Source: Paenibacillus sp. (lineage in GTDB: Bacteria > Bacillota > Bacilli > Paenibacillales > Paenibacillaceae). Taken from it: a DNA stretch of 37,590 bases. Positions within the stretch are counted from its first letter, which is position 1; the number at the start of each line of letters is the position of its first letter. The notes under the pieces were generated by a model. That model saw nothing but the letters and a program-made list of their open reading frames with translations. It was not told where the DNA came from and did no database searches. The stretch is from the NCBI GenBank assembly GCA_031254035.1, contig JAIRVF010000092.1, forward strand, positions 1-37,590, given 5' to 3'. Positions 23,606-32,489 of this stretch are shown piece after piece. The position numbers and the translations under genes are program-made.

Positions 23606-26600
23606 TTATTTGATATTCACTTGATAGTGGACGTCCTCATTGGTGTACTTGTAGACAAATAAATGGTAACGACCCGGCTCGACTTTGCCTTCCGCATTCA
23701 TCCATTTATCGCTCGTTTCAACCGGATACATAACTTGATTCTCCAGGTCGCCTTCACGATAGAGCACCCAGTTTACGCTGTTTCCAAGCTGTTTTTCAAG
23801 CTCAATGCGAAGCTCTTTCGGCTTTTTCAGATCGATCAGGAATACATCTTGATAGTCATTACCTTCCAATGTACCCTTGATGCTTTGTCCTAACAAAACC
23901 GGTCCGTTTGCTTTATCAGGGGCATCATTGGGTTCTGACTCCATAAACAGTGGGAGTTCCAATTTCTGATCCGATTGTGTTTCATTTTTGACCGACAATT
24001 TATAGGACTGGTCTCCATCGGCAGCCGCGTAAACATGCAAATAATAAGTTCCCGGTTTCTTTACCGAGAGAGTGCCGCCGATATTTGTTCCTTCAATTTT
24101 GGTCGGATAGGACTCATAGTTCTCAGGATCAGACTCGTGGAAGAGTACCCATGCGGTTCCGCGCGCTTGCTTCGCATCCAGTTCAATCGTCCATTCATCA
24201 TTCTCTTTTGTATCAAAACGATAAATTTCTGCTGGGTTCGATTTGCTTACTTTGCCGGATACCGCAGTTCCTTGGCCATCCAGGCGAACGGCCGTCTGCC
24301 AAGTATCATGGGATTCACGATCTGGCGTTGTTTGTCCACCTTCATTGCCGTTTTCCTTGCTTTCATTGCTGCCGCCCGTTTCCCCTTTGGAACCGTCTGG
24401 GGAACCACCCGGCTGTTTTTCGACCTCACCGACATCAGCGCCTTCAGGAAGCTTGCCATGGAACACCACATCAAATACAAAATGTCCATCGTTATCCACA
24501 TGGTAGTTGGTGAAATATGCGGTAAGCGTCTTATATCCATTCCATTGCTGTCCGGACAATGATTGTAAGAAATCATCTGTCAAGGTATTCATTGTCTGCC
24601 AATCCTGTTCTTTTCCTTTAGACACGCCGCCAACATATGTACCGCGCACCTCAAATGACTGGAAGAAAGGCGATTTATGCTGCTCCATGCTTGTGCCTTC
24701 CAACCCGGCAGTAGCCGTAATTTCATCGTAAATCTCTTGTACTGGCTTCGGATCAGTGGCCCGCAAATAATCATCGGATACAAGTGGTACCGACAAACTG
24801 TCATATCGGGATACATTATCATCGATGGAACGCTGGTACGACTCGTTTACGCGTTCGTCGCTGCTCATCGATGTAAGCTGCTGCTCGTAAGCTGCCGCGT
24901 CATTCGTACGAATTGCACTGTGGATTCGATCCATTGCCGTAAAGTCCTGATGATACATGTAGTCAAATAGGGCAAAGGAATAATGATAGAATTTCCATGA
25001 ACCATATTTTGAATTTAAGGTATCCGATACACTATAGCGCTCGGCTGGTGTGTCGCCAACCAGATTGCTGACAACCGACTGGCGGGGCTGTATCCCCTGT
25101 GTCCGTGTGGAACCGGCGAAAAATTCCGCGCCGCCTTCATCGAACCATTGCATGCGTCCGCCTTGATACAGCAGCCCTTGGCCCCACATCCCGGGTACTT
25201 CATACCGTCCTTGCAAATAGTGGGTGAATTCATGCCGGAACAGCTCTTCCAGACTATAGATGCTCTGTTTCTCTGTTCGATCATACGTAAAGAAGGTACC
25301 GCTTGGTTCAATGTAAATACCGCCATTTTCTGTGTCGAACCCGTACAAGAACCGGTTCATTTTGTATTCATCCGGATTGTTGTAAATGACGATCGTCAGC
25401 ACATCATCCGGATTTCCTTCTTCCAAAGCCTTGTCATTTCCAATGACCCGGTGGAACTGGGCTTTTACTTCTTTAGCCGCCCAATACAAACGCTGCAACT
25501 GCTCATCACTTAAGCTGCTGCCTGTCTGGAACACAAACTTGCCGTCATCGAATTCTGTCCGTTTCGGTAAATAATACTCTTTCCCGCGCTGCTTCAGCTC
25601 GTCCATATTGATCTTGCGACCCAAAGCATCCGTTCCACCGTAATTTTGTGCGATTTGGTCGGCAGCTACGAAATACAGTTCTCCCATATTCGGTGCCGTA
25701 TGCATAACATCTGTCAAGATCTTATTCGCCTTCTGCGGATCGCTATAATATTGTCCAAGCGCGCCTGCATAATACACGCTGTTGCTTGTGAGCCACTGAT
25801 TGTCCGGAGTTACGGAGTTATCTTGCGCTAAGCGGAATAACTGCTCCAAATAGCCATCGATTTCTCCCTTAAATGGAGCTTTTTGCTCAGGCTCCATTAT
25901 TCGCCACATCAGAACATATCCAACGCCCGAGATCACGTCATGGAATGATGTACCTGCCATGAAGTCTTTGGACAGTGTATCCTTACGGTCGATAAAGCTT
26001 GAAATAGTCCCCGTCAATCGATTGATCGTATCCGCATCAACCGTGGAATTGGAGATCATTTTCCCCATAGCCCCGATGACTTCGTTTTGTGTTTCGGTTC
26101 CCCATGCAAATGACGGATTATCGATGATCGCGTTCATGGCAGGCAGTAATTTCTCACGGAATTTCGATTGATCAAGATATTTTAGATCTTTATTGTAATA
26201 TCCCAAGTAGAAAGCGGAACGAAGCACTTCCACCAGCGTCAGAATTCCCTGATCATCCTCAGGCGTAAATCGTCTGCCGCTTTCCTCTAATTGATCAATG
26301 ACAGCTTGGACACGTTTTTCGTCCGAATAGAAACGACGGGTATCCTCATTGTACTGGAACAGTTCAGGTATTTCCTCCCACTGAATCCTTGTAAGTAGAT
26401 TCGTAAGTTCCGTATAAGACATTGAATTTAGTTCGGCCATGCTGTAAGTCGAACGTTCGCTTGTACGCGAGCTCTTTAAGGATCTAGGCTGCGGCTCCGA
26501 AATGCCCGCGTCTTCGGAATCTAACGTCAGCGTAACCTCTCCCATTTCACCTAGCGGTGCAGCAGAGGGCACGAGCTTTTGCAGCTCCTTCTTGTTTAAT

Positions 26601-26740
26601 GCATTCATCATTATTGGATGCACTTTCTGTTTTGCTTGCCCTCCATTGCTCATGGCTTCGGCCAAGCTCGCTGAACTTCCGGCGGCAACAGTCATAGCCA
26701 AGGCAACCGAAGTCCATTTCATCCATACTTGATGTCTCAT
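23606..26740 (-). CDS. Secreted M9-family collagenase with two PPC domains
   Basis: A 1044-residue secreted zinc metalloprotease of the bacterial (clostridial-type) collagenase family. A signal peptide RHQVWMKWTSVALAMTVAAG is followed by an activator/helical-repeat region (~residues 90-390) and the gluzincin catalytic domain with H503-E-F-T-H507 and a third ligand Glu in WFDEGGAEFFAG (~535). The C-terminal part has a charged Gly/Glu-rich linker (~770-800) and two PPC (pre-peptidase C-terminal) beta-domains, each with FDTKENDEWTIELD- or VFLIDLKKPKELRIEL-type strands. No PKD domain is seen. Start 26740 is supported by GGAGAAGG about 10 bases before ATG. It stands alone, divergent from the receptor-peptide pair, which may regulate it. 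Confidence 0.93.
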   Translation of the reverse strand: MRHQVWMKWTSVALAMTVAAGSSASLAEAMSNGGQAKQKVHPIMMNALNKKELQKLVPSAAPLGEMGEVTLTLDSEDAGISEPQPRSLKSSRTSERSTYSMAELNSMSYTELTNLLTRIQWEEIPELFQYNEDTRRFYSDEKRVQAVIDQLEESGRRFTPEDDQGILTLVEVLRSAFYLGYYNKDLKYLDQSKFREKLLPAMNAIIDNPSFAWGTETQNEVIGAMGKMISNSTVDADTINRLTGTISSFIDRKDTLSKDFMAGTSFHDVISGVGYVLMWRIMEPEQKAPFKGEIDGYLEQLFRLAQDNSVTPDNQWLTSNSVYYAGALGQYYSDPQKANKILTDVMHTAPNMGELYFVAADQIAQNYGGTDALGRKINMDELKQRGKEYYLPKRTEFDDGKFVFQTGSSLSDEQLQRLYWAAKEVKAQFHRVIGNDKALEEGNPDDVLTIVIYNNPDEYKMNRFLYGFDTENGGIYIEPSGTFFTYDRTEKQSIYSLEELFRHEFTHYLQGRYEVPGMWGQGLLYQGGRMQWFDEGGAEFFAGSTRTQGIQPRQSVVSNLVGDTPAERYSVSDTLNSKYGSWKFYHYSFALFDYMYHQDFTAMDRIHSAIRTNDAAAYEQQLTSMSSDERVNESYQRSIDDNVSRYDSLSVPLVSDDYLRATDPKPVQEIYDEITATAGLEGTSMEQHKSPFFQSFEVRGTYVGGVSKGKEQDWQTMNTLTDDFLQSLSGQQWNGYKTLTAYFTNYHVDNDGHFVFDVVFHGKLPEGADVGEVEKQPGGSPDGSKGETGGSNESKENGNEGGQTTPDRESHDTWQTAVRLDGQGTAVSGKVSKSNPAEIYRFDTKENDEWTIELDAKQARGTAWVLFHESDPENYESYPTKIEGTNIGGTLSVKKPGTYYLHVYAAADGDQSYKLSVKNETQSDQKLELPLFMESEPNDAPDKANGPVLLGQSIKGTLEGNDYQDVFLIDLKKPKELRIELEKQLGNSVNWVLYREGDLENQVMYPVETSDKWMNAEGKVEPGRYHLFVYKYTNEDVHYQVNIK

Positions 26741-27276
26741 CTTTCTCTGTCCTTCTCCCATGTTTTGTTCGTTCCCGTGCAGAATTTATGAACGACAAAG
26801 ATAAGTATCGGCGCGATTCGGGAGATCGGTCATGGATCTATTTCCCTATCTTCAACTTTATATAGTTCTTTTGGACTTGATTAAAATTTTCATAAATACG
26901 CAAGTGAGATGTGTGAATCTTTTCCATAAATACTGCCATTCTGAGATTTAAGCCATGTCGAATTTTGCGTTTTCCCGAGAAAGATTCCTACTAAGAAATA
27001 AATATAGTTGTGAAATATTAGTGAAATTATACGGTTTATACATAATAAAACATGTAATCAGAGGTATATATTGGTTTCTGGATAAGACTTAAACCGCCTT
27101 CCAAAGTGCTTCATAAAAGATAGTTGTGTACAAGTATGCCGATTTTTGTTTGATCCGCCGCTTCAAACGAACATTCAGAAAGAAGTCTCTCAGATCTAAA
27201 TATTACGAAGCTTGATGAAAGTGGGACGGGCAGTTTTCGTGCACATCTGATTCACTATTTTTTTGATCGCGCCTAA
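26741..27276. other. Intergenic region between collagenase and receptor gene
   Basis: About 535 AT-rich bases with no convincing frame on either strand. It must hold the collagenase promoter; I could not pick out boxes with confidence. It is unusually long for this gene-dense window, so it may carry regulatory sites for the collagenase. Confidence 0.4.
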
Positions 27277-27305
27277 TTGACCACTATGCAATTTATCTAT
27301 ACACT
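27277..27305 (+). promoter_or_regulatory. Likely sigma-A promoter of the receptor gene
   Basis: TTGACC (27277-27282), a 17-base spacer, TACACT (27300-27305), 32 bases before the receptor start codon. Boxes are close to consensus. Confidence 0.5.
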
Positions 27306-27337
27306 CAACCTATGGAATATTTAGGGAGGAGACGCAT

Positions 27338-28186
27338 ATGGGAGTAGAGGCATCATCAATGAATACCAACGTAGACACATTAGTGACTATGCTTCGTATG
27401 GCTTTTTCTTTTGATAATTGGGACAATCTCATTATTTTAGCGGATGAATTGCTGGATAAGGTTTACGACCCGTATCGGAATCATTCAAACCAACCAGCGC
27501 CTGCGATGGAACGTCCGTTAGTCTATTATTTGGGATATTGCAATCTCATGAAAGGCATAGCTTTTCAGAAGAAGAAATTATATAAGGAAGCTATGGAATG
27601 TATTGATCAGTATAGGGATCTGAGTCTATTTTCAGACGGTAGTGAAAGCAATAGGGACATTATTGAGGATTTCAGTTTTTTTGCCAAGGCGAACTCGTAT
27701 ACCGTTGAAATTCTGTCCGGTAACACCGACAGCATTGAAGAGTACGCACTCTTCATCCATCAGTATCCGTCCGAAACTTTGCCCGGGCTGGTCACGATTT
27801 TGGAATGTGCTAACAAACATCAGTTGGACGTAGACGAGATTGTAAATCCTCTGCTCGAAAATATCAAAAGATTGAATCACGGGGATATGAACCCTACGGA
27901 TCGAACTTATTATTTGTCTATTTTGTATTTGCTTTCTATCTATCATTTCAATAAAAACAACTATGAAGACGCTATCGATTTTACTATACAATCTTTAATA
28001 TTTTCTGATAAAATTGAAAATAACCAGCATTTCAAGAAATCCGTAGCATTATTTGAAGTTTTTAGGTCGCATGCTACACCCCAACAACATGATACATACG
28101 CTGCTGTGTTAAAAAATTATCTGATGGGAGTGATTAAAAATGAAGAAGGCTTTTCTCTCAACGATGATCGTACTGGGATTGTTTAG
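27338..28186 (+). CDS. TPR-type RRNPP peptide receptor lacking a helix-turn-helix
   Basis: A 282-residue, all-helical protein. Segments such as RPLVYYLGYCNLMKGIAFQK, LYKEAMECIDQYRDLSLF, DFSFFAKANSYTVEILSGNT and YPSETLPGLVTILECANK are the tetratricopeptide-like repeats I know from Paenibacillus RRNPP quorum-sensing receptors. Those usually have an N-terminal HTH; here residues 1-50 (NVDTLVTMLRMAFSFDNWDN) do not, so it would act on a protein partner (Rap-like) or be a decoy. Start 27338 has GGGAGGAG 6 bases ahead. Its last 47 bases overlap a small secreted-peptide gene in another frame, the classic receptor/pro-peptide layout. The cognate target is unknown; the divergent collagenase is a candidate. 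Confidence 0.8.
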   Translation: MGVEASSMNTNVDTLVTMLRMAFSFDNWDNLIILADELLDKVYDPYRNHSNQPAPAMERPLVYYLGYCNLMKGIAFQKKKLYKEAMECIDQYRDLSLFSDGSESNRDIIEDFSFFAKANSYTVEILSGNTDSIEEYALFIHQYPSETLPGLVTILECANKHQLDVDEIVNPLLENIKRLNHGDMNPTDRTYYLSILYLLSIYHFNKNNYEDAIDFTIQSLIFSDKIENNQHFKKSVALFEVFRSHATPQQHDTYAAVLKNYLMGVIKNEEGFSLNDDRTGIV

Positions 28187-28268
28187 CGTGAGCTTAGCGA
28201 CATTGGCCCCAACCAGTACTACAGGTATTCAACCTCTGAACCATGGTGTTGGCTACGACGTCAAATAG
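28140..28268 (+). CDS. Pro-peptide of the receptor pair (Phr/AloP-like)
   Basis: A 42-codon gene: MKKAFLSTMIVLGLFSVSLA, a basic start and hydrophobic core typical of a Sec signal; then TLAPTSTTGIQPLNHGV and GYDVK before TAG. GGGAGTGA stands 6 bases before ATG, inside the receptor gene, and the frame is +1 to the receptor. Its 47-base overlap implies co-transcription and coupled translation. By analogy to Phr/AloP, the exported chain would be cut to a short signal from the C-terminal end (for example around NHGVGYDVK) and re-imported by an oligopeptide permease; the actual cut is unknown. The gene is easily missed by annotation because of its size. Confidence 0.72.
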   Translation: MKKAFLSTMIVLGLFSVSLATLAPTSTTGIQPLNHGVGYDVK

Positions 28269-28282
28269 TCCGATTCCATAGC

Positions 28283-28346
28283 AAAAAAGGATTCTCGTGG
28301 GCCGAATTTTTTATAAAGCTCTACCCGAAATTGGCCCATGAGAATC
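28283..28346 (-). terminator. Long-stem terminator after the UvrA-like gene
   Basis: GATTCTC.TGGGCC.AATT pairs with AATT.GGCCCA.GAGAATC around a ~25-base loop. On the minus strand it ends in CCTTTTTTGC, so it terminates the UvrA-like gene. It also lies just after the peptide gene and may serve both. Confidence 0.75.
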
Positions 28347-28359
28347 AGTTATTCTTCTT

Positions 28360-30639
28360 TTATCCATTATGCATAAGCTTTTTCAAATAAATCCCCGTTA
28401 CCGAAGCAGCGCAATGCACGATCTCTTTCGGCTTCCCTGCGAAAACGACCTCTCCCCCATCTTGTCCCGCTCCGGGACCTAGATCAATAATCCAATCTGC
28501 CTGGCTCATCAAATCAAGATTATGTTCAATCACAACCACCGTGCTGCCTTGGTCAACCAGACGATTCAAGGTTGCGAGCAGCTGCCGAATATCCGACATA
28601 TGCAGTCCCGTCGTCGGCTCGTCCAGGACATAAATTCCGCACCGAAATTCCATTTCTTTGGCAAGCTTTACCCTCTGCAGCTCCCCTCCTGACAATGTGC
28701 TTAAAGGTTGACCAAGCGTCAAATAACCTGCACCCACATCCCGTAAACGTGTCAGAATCGACCGTATCTCCTGATCAAGGAAAAAACAGCTCGCCTCTTC
28801 CACCGTCATTCCCAAAACCTCGCTAATATTTTTGTCATGCAATGTAAAATGAAGAACTTCTTTTCTAAACCTCCGCCCCTCGCATGCCTCACATAGCGTT
28901 TCAATGGAATCCATAAAGGCCAAATCGGTCGATATCACGCCTGTTCCTTTGCATTCCGGACATGCCCCTTTTGAATTGAAGCTGAATAGGGAGCCATCCG
29001 TTCGGTTATGTTTTGCAAACAGGTTTCGGATCAGATCAAACAGTCCGCTAAACGTCGCGATATTCGATCGGTTCGAAGTGTGTACGGCCTCTTGGTCTAT
29101 AAATACCGCACCCGAAGCATATCTCGGAAGAACTTGATTAACCAGCGTACTTTTTCCCGAACCTGCAACTCCGGTAACCACCGTCATAACGCCTGTGGGA
29201 ATATCAACACATACGTCTTTTAAATTGTGCAAGGTGGCATGTCGGATGGACAACCAACCGGTTGGGTGTCTTAGCTCTTTTTTCATTACGGGCCGATGAT
29301 TCAAAAATTCCCCCGTTAATGTCCCTGCTGCCAAAAGACCTTTTAAATCACCTTCGTAGACCACTTTCCCGCCTTTGACGCCTGCCGAGGGTCCCATATC
29401 AATAACATGATCGGCGATCGCGATGACATCCGGATCATGTTCAACAATGATGACGGTATTGCCTTTGTCTCTTAATTGCTTAAGAAGCGTGTTGATTCTA
29501 TTCACGTCATGCGGATGCAGACCAATGCTGGGCTCATCGAAAATGTACGCCAGATCGGTTAAACTGCTCCCCAGCTGCCGGACCATTTTAATTCTCTGGG
29601 ATTCGCCGCCTGACAACGTGGCTGTTTCCCGGTTTAAGGTCAAATATCCGAGGCCGATGGAAAGGATCTGCTGCAAACGGAGCGTAATAGCCTCCACGAT
29701 TGTCATCGATATCGGATCTTTTACAGTTTGCAAAAATTCAATCAACTCGCTGATTTGCAGGCAGGTGCAATTGGCAATGTTATTCCCCTGAATCCGACAC
29801 TCAAGCACACTTGGATTTAGTCTAGCGCCTTGGCAGACCGGACACACGCCCCTAATGACCACATTGTCGATTGCCTCTTTATACAGCTCAGCATCCCGGG
29901 AATCTTTGCTCAAAAAACTGCGGATGATTCGGGGAACGATTCCTTCATATTTTGAAGTTTGCGGCCATCCTTCCGTCGGGTGGGGAGGTTTAAATCCTGT
30001 TTTGTACAGAAGCGTATCCCATTCTTCTTCCGTATAATCCTTCAGCTTTTTATCATTATCGAATAACCCCGTACATACATACCGCTTCCAGCGGAACTCT
30101 CCAGGCTTGAAAGTCGGAAAGAGGATAGCTCCCTCATTCAAGGATTTGTCCCGGTCCAGCAGCCGCTCTGTGTCGATTTCCTTTACGATGCCAAGCCCTT
30201 CGCATTTCGGGCACATTCCATGCGGATTGTTAAAGGAAAAAACCTCAGCTTCGCCTACATAAGGCTGTCCAATTCGTGAAAACAGTAGGCGGAGCAAAGA
30301 GTAAATATCCGTAATGGTGCCGACAGTCGACCTTGAATTTCCGCCGATCCGTTTCTGATTGATAACAATGGCTACAGGCAAGTTTTTAATCGCGTCCGCG
30401 TTTGGCTGCCCATAATGAGGAAGACGATGCCTTATAAAACTCGAATAGGTTTCATTTAGTTGACGCTGTGATTCCGCCGCAATCGTATCAAAAACGAGCG
30501 CCGATTTTCCAGAGCCGGATACACCGGTAAACACCGTTATTTGTTTTTTAGGAATATCTACACTAACGCTCCTCAGATTTTTTTCCCGCGCGTTAATCAC
30601 CTTGATCTTATTATTCATGCCCGTATTCTCCGGGTTCAT
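28360..30639 (-). CDS. UvrA-like ABC ATPase (short UvrA paralogue)
   Basis: A 759-residue protein with the two-ATPase layout of UvrA. Walker A: TGVSGSGKSALVFDTIAAES and TGVAGSGKSTLVNQVLPRYA. Signatures: ATLSGGESQRIKMVRQLGSS and STLSGGELQRVKLAKEMEF. Zinc-module Cys pairs are seen in CPKCEGLG, CPVCQGARL, CPECKGTG and CEACEGRR. It is ~190 residues shorter than housekeeping UvrA (~950) and belongs to the class often annotated as UvrA-like or DrrC-type, linked to drug/DNA-damage resistance in some bacteria; repair function is inference. Start 30639 has AAAGGAG 9 bases ahead, and the upstream 21 codons of the longer frame are unlikely. It is divergent from the WYL regulator with about 110 bases between. 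Confidence 0.88.
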   Translation of the reverse strand: MNPENTGMNNKIKVINAREKNLRSVSVDIPKKQITVFTGVSGSGKSALVFDTIAAESQRQLNETYSSFIRHRLPHYGQPNADAIKNLPVAIVINQKRIGGNSRSTVGTITDIYSLLRLLFSRIGQPYVGEAEVFSFNNPHGMCPKCEGLGIVKEIDTERLLDRDKSLNEGAILFPTFKPGEFRWKRYVCTGLFDNDKKLKDYTEEEWDTLLYKTGFKPPHPTEGWPQTSKYEGIVPRIIRSFLSKDSRDAELYKEAIDNVVIRGVCPVCQGARLNPSVLECRIQGNNIANCTCLQISELIEFLQTVKDPISMTIVEAITLRLQQILSIGLGYLTLNRETATLSGGESQRIKMVRQLGSSLTDLAYIFDEPSIGLHPHDVNRINTLLKQLRDKGNTVIIVEHDPDVIAIADHVIDMGPSAGVKGGKVVYEGDLKGLLAAGTLTGEFLNHRPVMKKELRHPTGWLSIRHATLHNLKDVCVDIPTGVMTVVTGVAGSGKSTLVNQVLPRYASGAVFIDQEAVHTSNRSNIATFSGLFDLIRNLFAKHNRTDGSLFSFNSKGACPECKGTGVISTDLAFMDSIETLCEACEGRRFRKEVLHFTLHDKNISEVLGMTVEEASCFFLDQEIRSILTRLRDVGAGYLTLGQPLSTLSGGELQRVKLAKEMEFRCGIYVLDEPTTGLHMSDIRQLLATLNRLVDQGSTVVVIEHNLDLMSQADWIIDLGPGAGQDGGEVVFAGKPKEIVHCAASVTGIYLKKLMHNG

Positions 30640-30748
30640 ATTATATTGCACTCCTTTCGGGTCTTTTGACCGCTTGCAAGGAATAGCATATACTTTTAAC
30701 ATGACAATTCTTGTCTAGTTTAAATCAAATATAAGGTTGGGGGAGTTT

Positions 30749-31690
30749 ATGTCCAAAACCAAACTGCTGTTTGACCTCATCATGTACGTCAATTCAAAAC
30801 GGAATTTTACGGCTCAAGATGTTGCCGATGAGTTTCGGGTTTCTGTCCGTACCGCACATCGTTATCTAATGGAAATCAGTGAATTGGGAGTGCCCATATA
30901 TACAGAGCAAGGTCGAAATGGCGGATATCGCACGCTCAAAAACAGAGTGCTGCCACCTGTGTTATTTGACGAAAACGAAGCGCTGTCTATTTTCTTTGCT
31001 TTTCGTTCCCTCGCATTTTATGAATCCCTGCCTTTTGATACAGATATCGAATCCGCTTCAAGAAAATTGCTCGCAACACTGCCTGAAGATACCAAACGGA
31101 AAATCAATCAACTGAAAACAGTGTTGTCCTTCTGGAATCCTAAAAGAGGTGTAAGCGCCCCCTATTTAAAAGAACTGATCGAAGCGGCCGCGGAAAGTTG
31201 TATCGTCAGGATGGAATATCAGTCCAAATCAGGCAATAAGACAAAAAATGCCGTACCCATCGGCGTTTATGCCAATGATGGATTATGGTATATGCCCGCC
31301 TTGGATTTGGAAAAACGCAAAATACAGCTTTTCCGGGTAGATCGTATTCTTGCGTTGATTGTTACGGAGCAAACCTGCGAGGTGGAAACTGGACTTATGG
31401 AATGGCTGCAACGTTACACGGTTACCTCCCCTGTTCGTCTGTTGGTAGAATTGACTCTAGAGGGTGTTCGCGAGTGCCAAAGTAAACCTTGGTACAATCC
31501 TATATTGCTTGACAATGAGCGTGAAAACGGGATCGTAGGCATCATCGATACGGTCATCGACCGAAATGAAATTGCGTTTACAGCCGCTTATTTCGCCCAA
31601 TTGGGGAAAGCAGCGAAGGTGCATGAACCACAGGAAATGATTGATCAAATCCGTAGTCACGCACAATCGCTGTTAGACCATTATCAATAA
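30749..31690 (+). CDS. WYL-domain (YafY/DeoR-like) transcriptional regulator
   Basis: A 313-residue regulator. An N-terminal winged helix (KRNFTAQDVADEFRVSVRTA, HRYLMEISELGVPIYTEQG) leads to a WYL domain (NAVPIGVYANDGLWYMPALD, KIQLFRVDRILALIV), followed by the WCX region. WYL domains bind ligands, often nucleic acids or small molecules, and several control DNA-damage or phage-defence genes. Start 30749 has GGGGGAG 4 bases ahead. It faces away from the UvrA-like gene with a shared intergenic space, so it is the likely controller of that gene. Confidence 0.88.
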   Translation: MSKTKLLFDLIMYVNSKRNFTAQDVADEFRVSVRTAHRYLMEISELGVPIYTEQGRNGGYRTLKNRVLPPVLFDENEALSIFFAFRSLAFYESLPFDTDIESASRKLLATLPEDTKRKINQLKTVLSFWNPKRGVSAPYLKELIEAAAESCIVRMEYQSKSGNKTKNAVPIGVYANDGLWYMPALDLEKRKIQLFRVDRILALIVTEQTCEVETGLMEWLQRYTVTSPVRLLVELTLEGVRECQSKPWYNPILLDNERENGIVGIIDTVIDRNEIAFTAAYFAQLGKAAKVHEPQEMIDQIRSHAQSLLDHYQ

Positions 31691-31803
31691 TTCCTGGCGA
31701 AAAAGCGGCCGTATATTCCGTAATCAATCCATACGCGTTGATTCGTTTGATTCTGCGTGCCATCATCGATACAGAATAAGCTAATTAGATCCTATCAAAT
31801 GTG

Positions 31804-31833
31804 AAAAAACAGCCGATCTCTCGATCGACTGTT
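31804..31833 (-). terminator. Terminator after the XRE regulator gene
   Basis: On the minus strand AACAGTCGATC, GAGA, GATCGGCTGTT, then TTTTTC. It begins 38 bases past the stop codon. Confidence 0.75.
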
Positions 31834-31870
31834 TCAGGTTCATCCAAAATTCATAATCAGACGGTTAAAG

Positions 31871-32263
31871 TTATTTAGCTATTTTGTTCGGACCTTCTTC
31901 CCGCTTGCGTTTTACCGAAAAACCGTTCCCGCCGCCCTGATTGACGATAGCCTGGATTGCCGCGATCATACGCGACTGCTCTTCGATAATACCGCGCAGG
32001 CGTTTCACTTCCTGCTCAGCTGCAAACAGCCGGCTGTTGGAATTATATTTGAAACCGGTGATGAGCCAGTCGAGCGAGACTTTATATGTATCCGAAAGCT
32101 TGGTTAGAGACAACAAGTTGGGCTCCGATTGGGTCGATTCATATGATTCGAGCATATCCGGCTGGATTTGCGTACTCCGGTATACCTCCATCTTCGTCAA
32201 TTTGCGCTTAATTCTAGCGATTTTTAAGCGTTCCCCCATATCTTCAAGCTGTGTTTTTGCCAT
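31871..32263 (-). CDS. XRE-family helix-turn-helix regulator
   Basis: A 130-residue protein. Residues ~8-70 form a Cro/C1-type HTH (MGERLKIARIKRKLTKMEVY, STQIQPDMLESYESTQSEPN, LLSLTKLSDTYKVSLDWL), followed by a helical, probably coiled region (AEQEVKRLRGIIEEQSRMIA) and a basic tail (VKRKREEGPNK). The ATG at 32263 is chosen; the frame also has GTG starts four codons earlier. The ribosome site is weak. It stands alone, with a terminator behind, between the WYL gene and a UvrC-like remnant. Target unknown. Confidence 0.75.
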   Translation of the reverse strand: MAKTQLEDMGERLKIARIKRKLTKMEVYRSTQIQPDMLESYESTQSEPNLLSLTKLSDTYKVSLDWLITGFKYNSNSRLFAAEQEVKRLRGIIEEQSRMIAAIQAIVNQGGGNGFSVKRKREEGPNKIAK

Positions 32264-32383
32264 CTTCAGCACCACTTTTCTTTATCAGATTGGTTGATAT
32301 ATTCGGTATGAATCCATATTGCCCCTGCCATTCACATTCTGCATTCTACAACATTTTCTCTCGTTTTTTGCTGTTTATATATA

Positions 32384-32409
32384 TAACCCCGGAGAAAGGT
32401 CCGAGGTTA
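32384..32409 (-). terminator. Terminator-like hairpin beyond the UvrC-like remnant
   Basis: TAACC.CGGA, a 6-base loop, TCCG.GGTTA. On the minus strand it is followed by TATATATATAAAC rather than a T-run, so it is a weak candidate. Confidence 0.4.
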
Positions 32410-32489
32410 CTCACTTTTAGAATATTCATGATAAATTGGGGTTATTCGGTGTGAATCACAGGCTTTTGCGCCCCAATTCAGACTCGAAA

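Noticed and set aside
23975..24562. 195-codon plus-strand open frame with hydrophobic stretches
   Set aside because: Antisense to the PPC region of the collagenase, no start signal; shadow frame.
31706..31780. Open stretch reading AAVYSVINPYALIRLILRAI on the plus strand
   Set aside because: Too short, no start and no context; probably chance.
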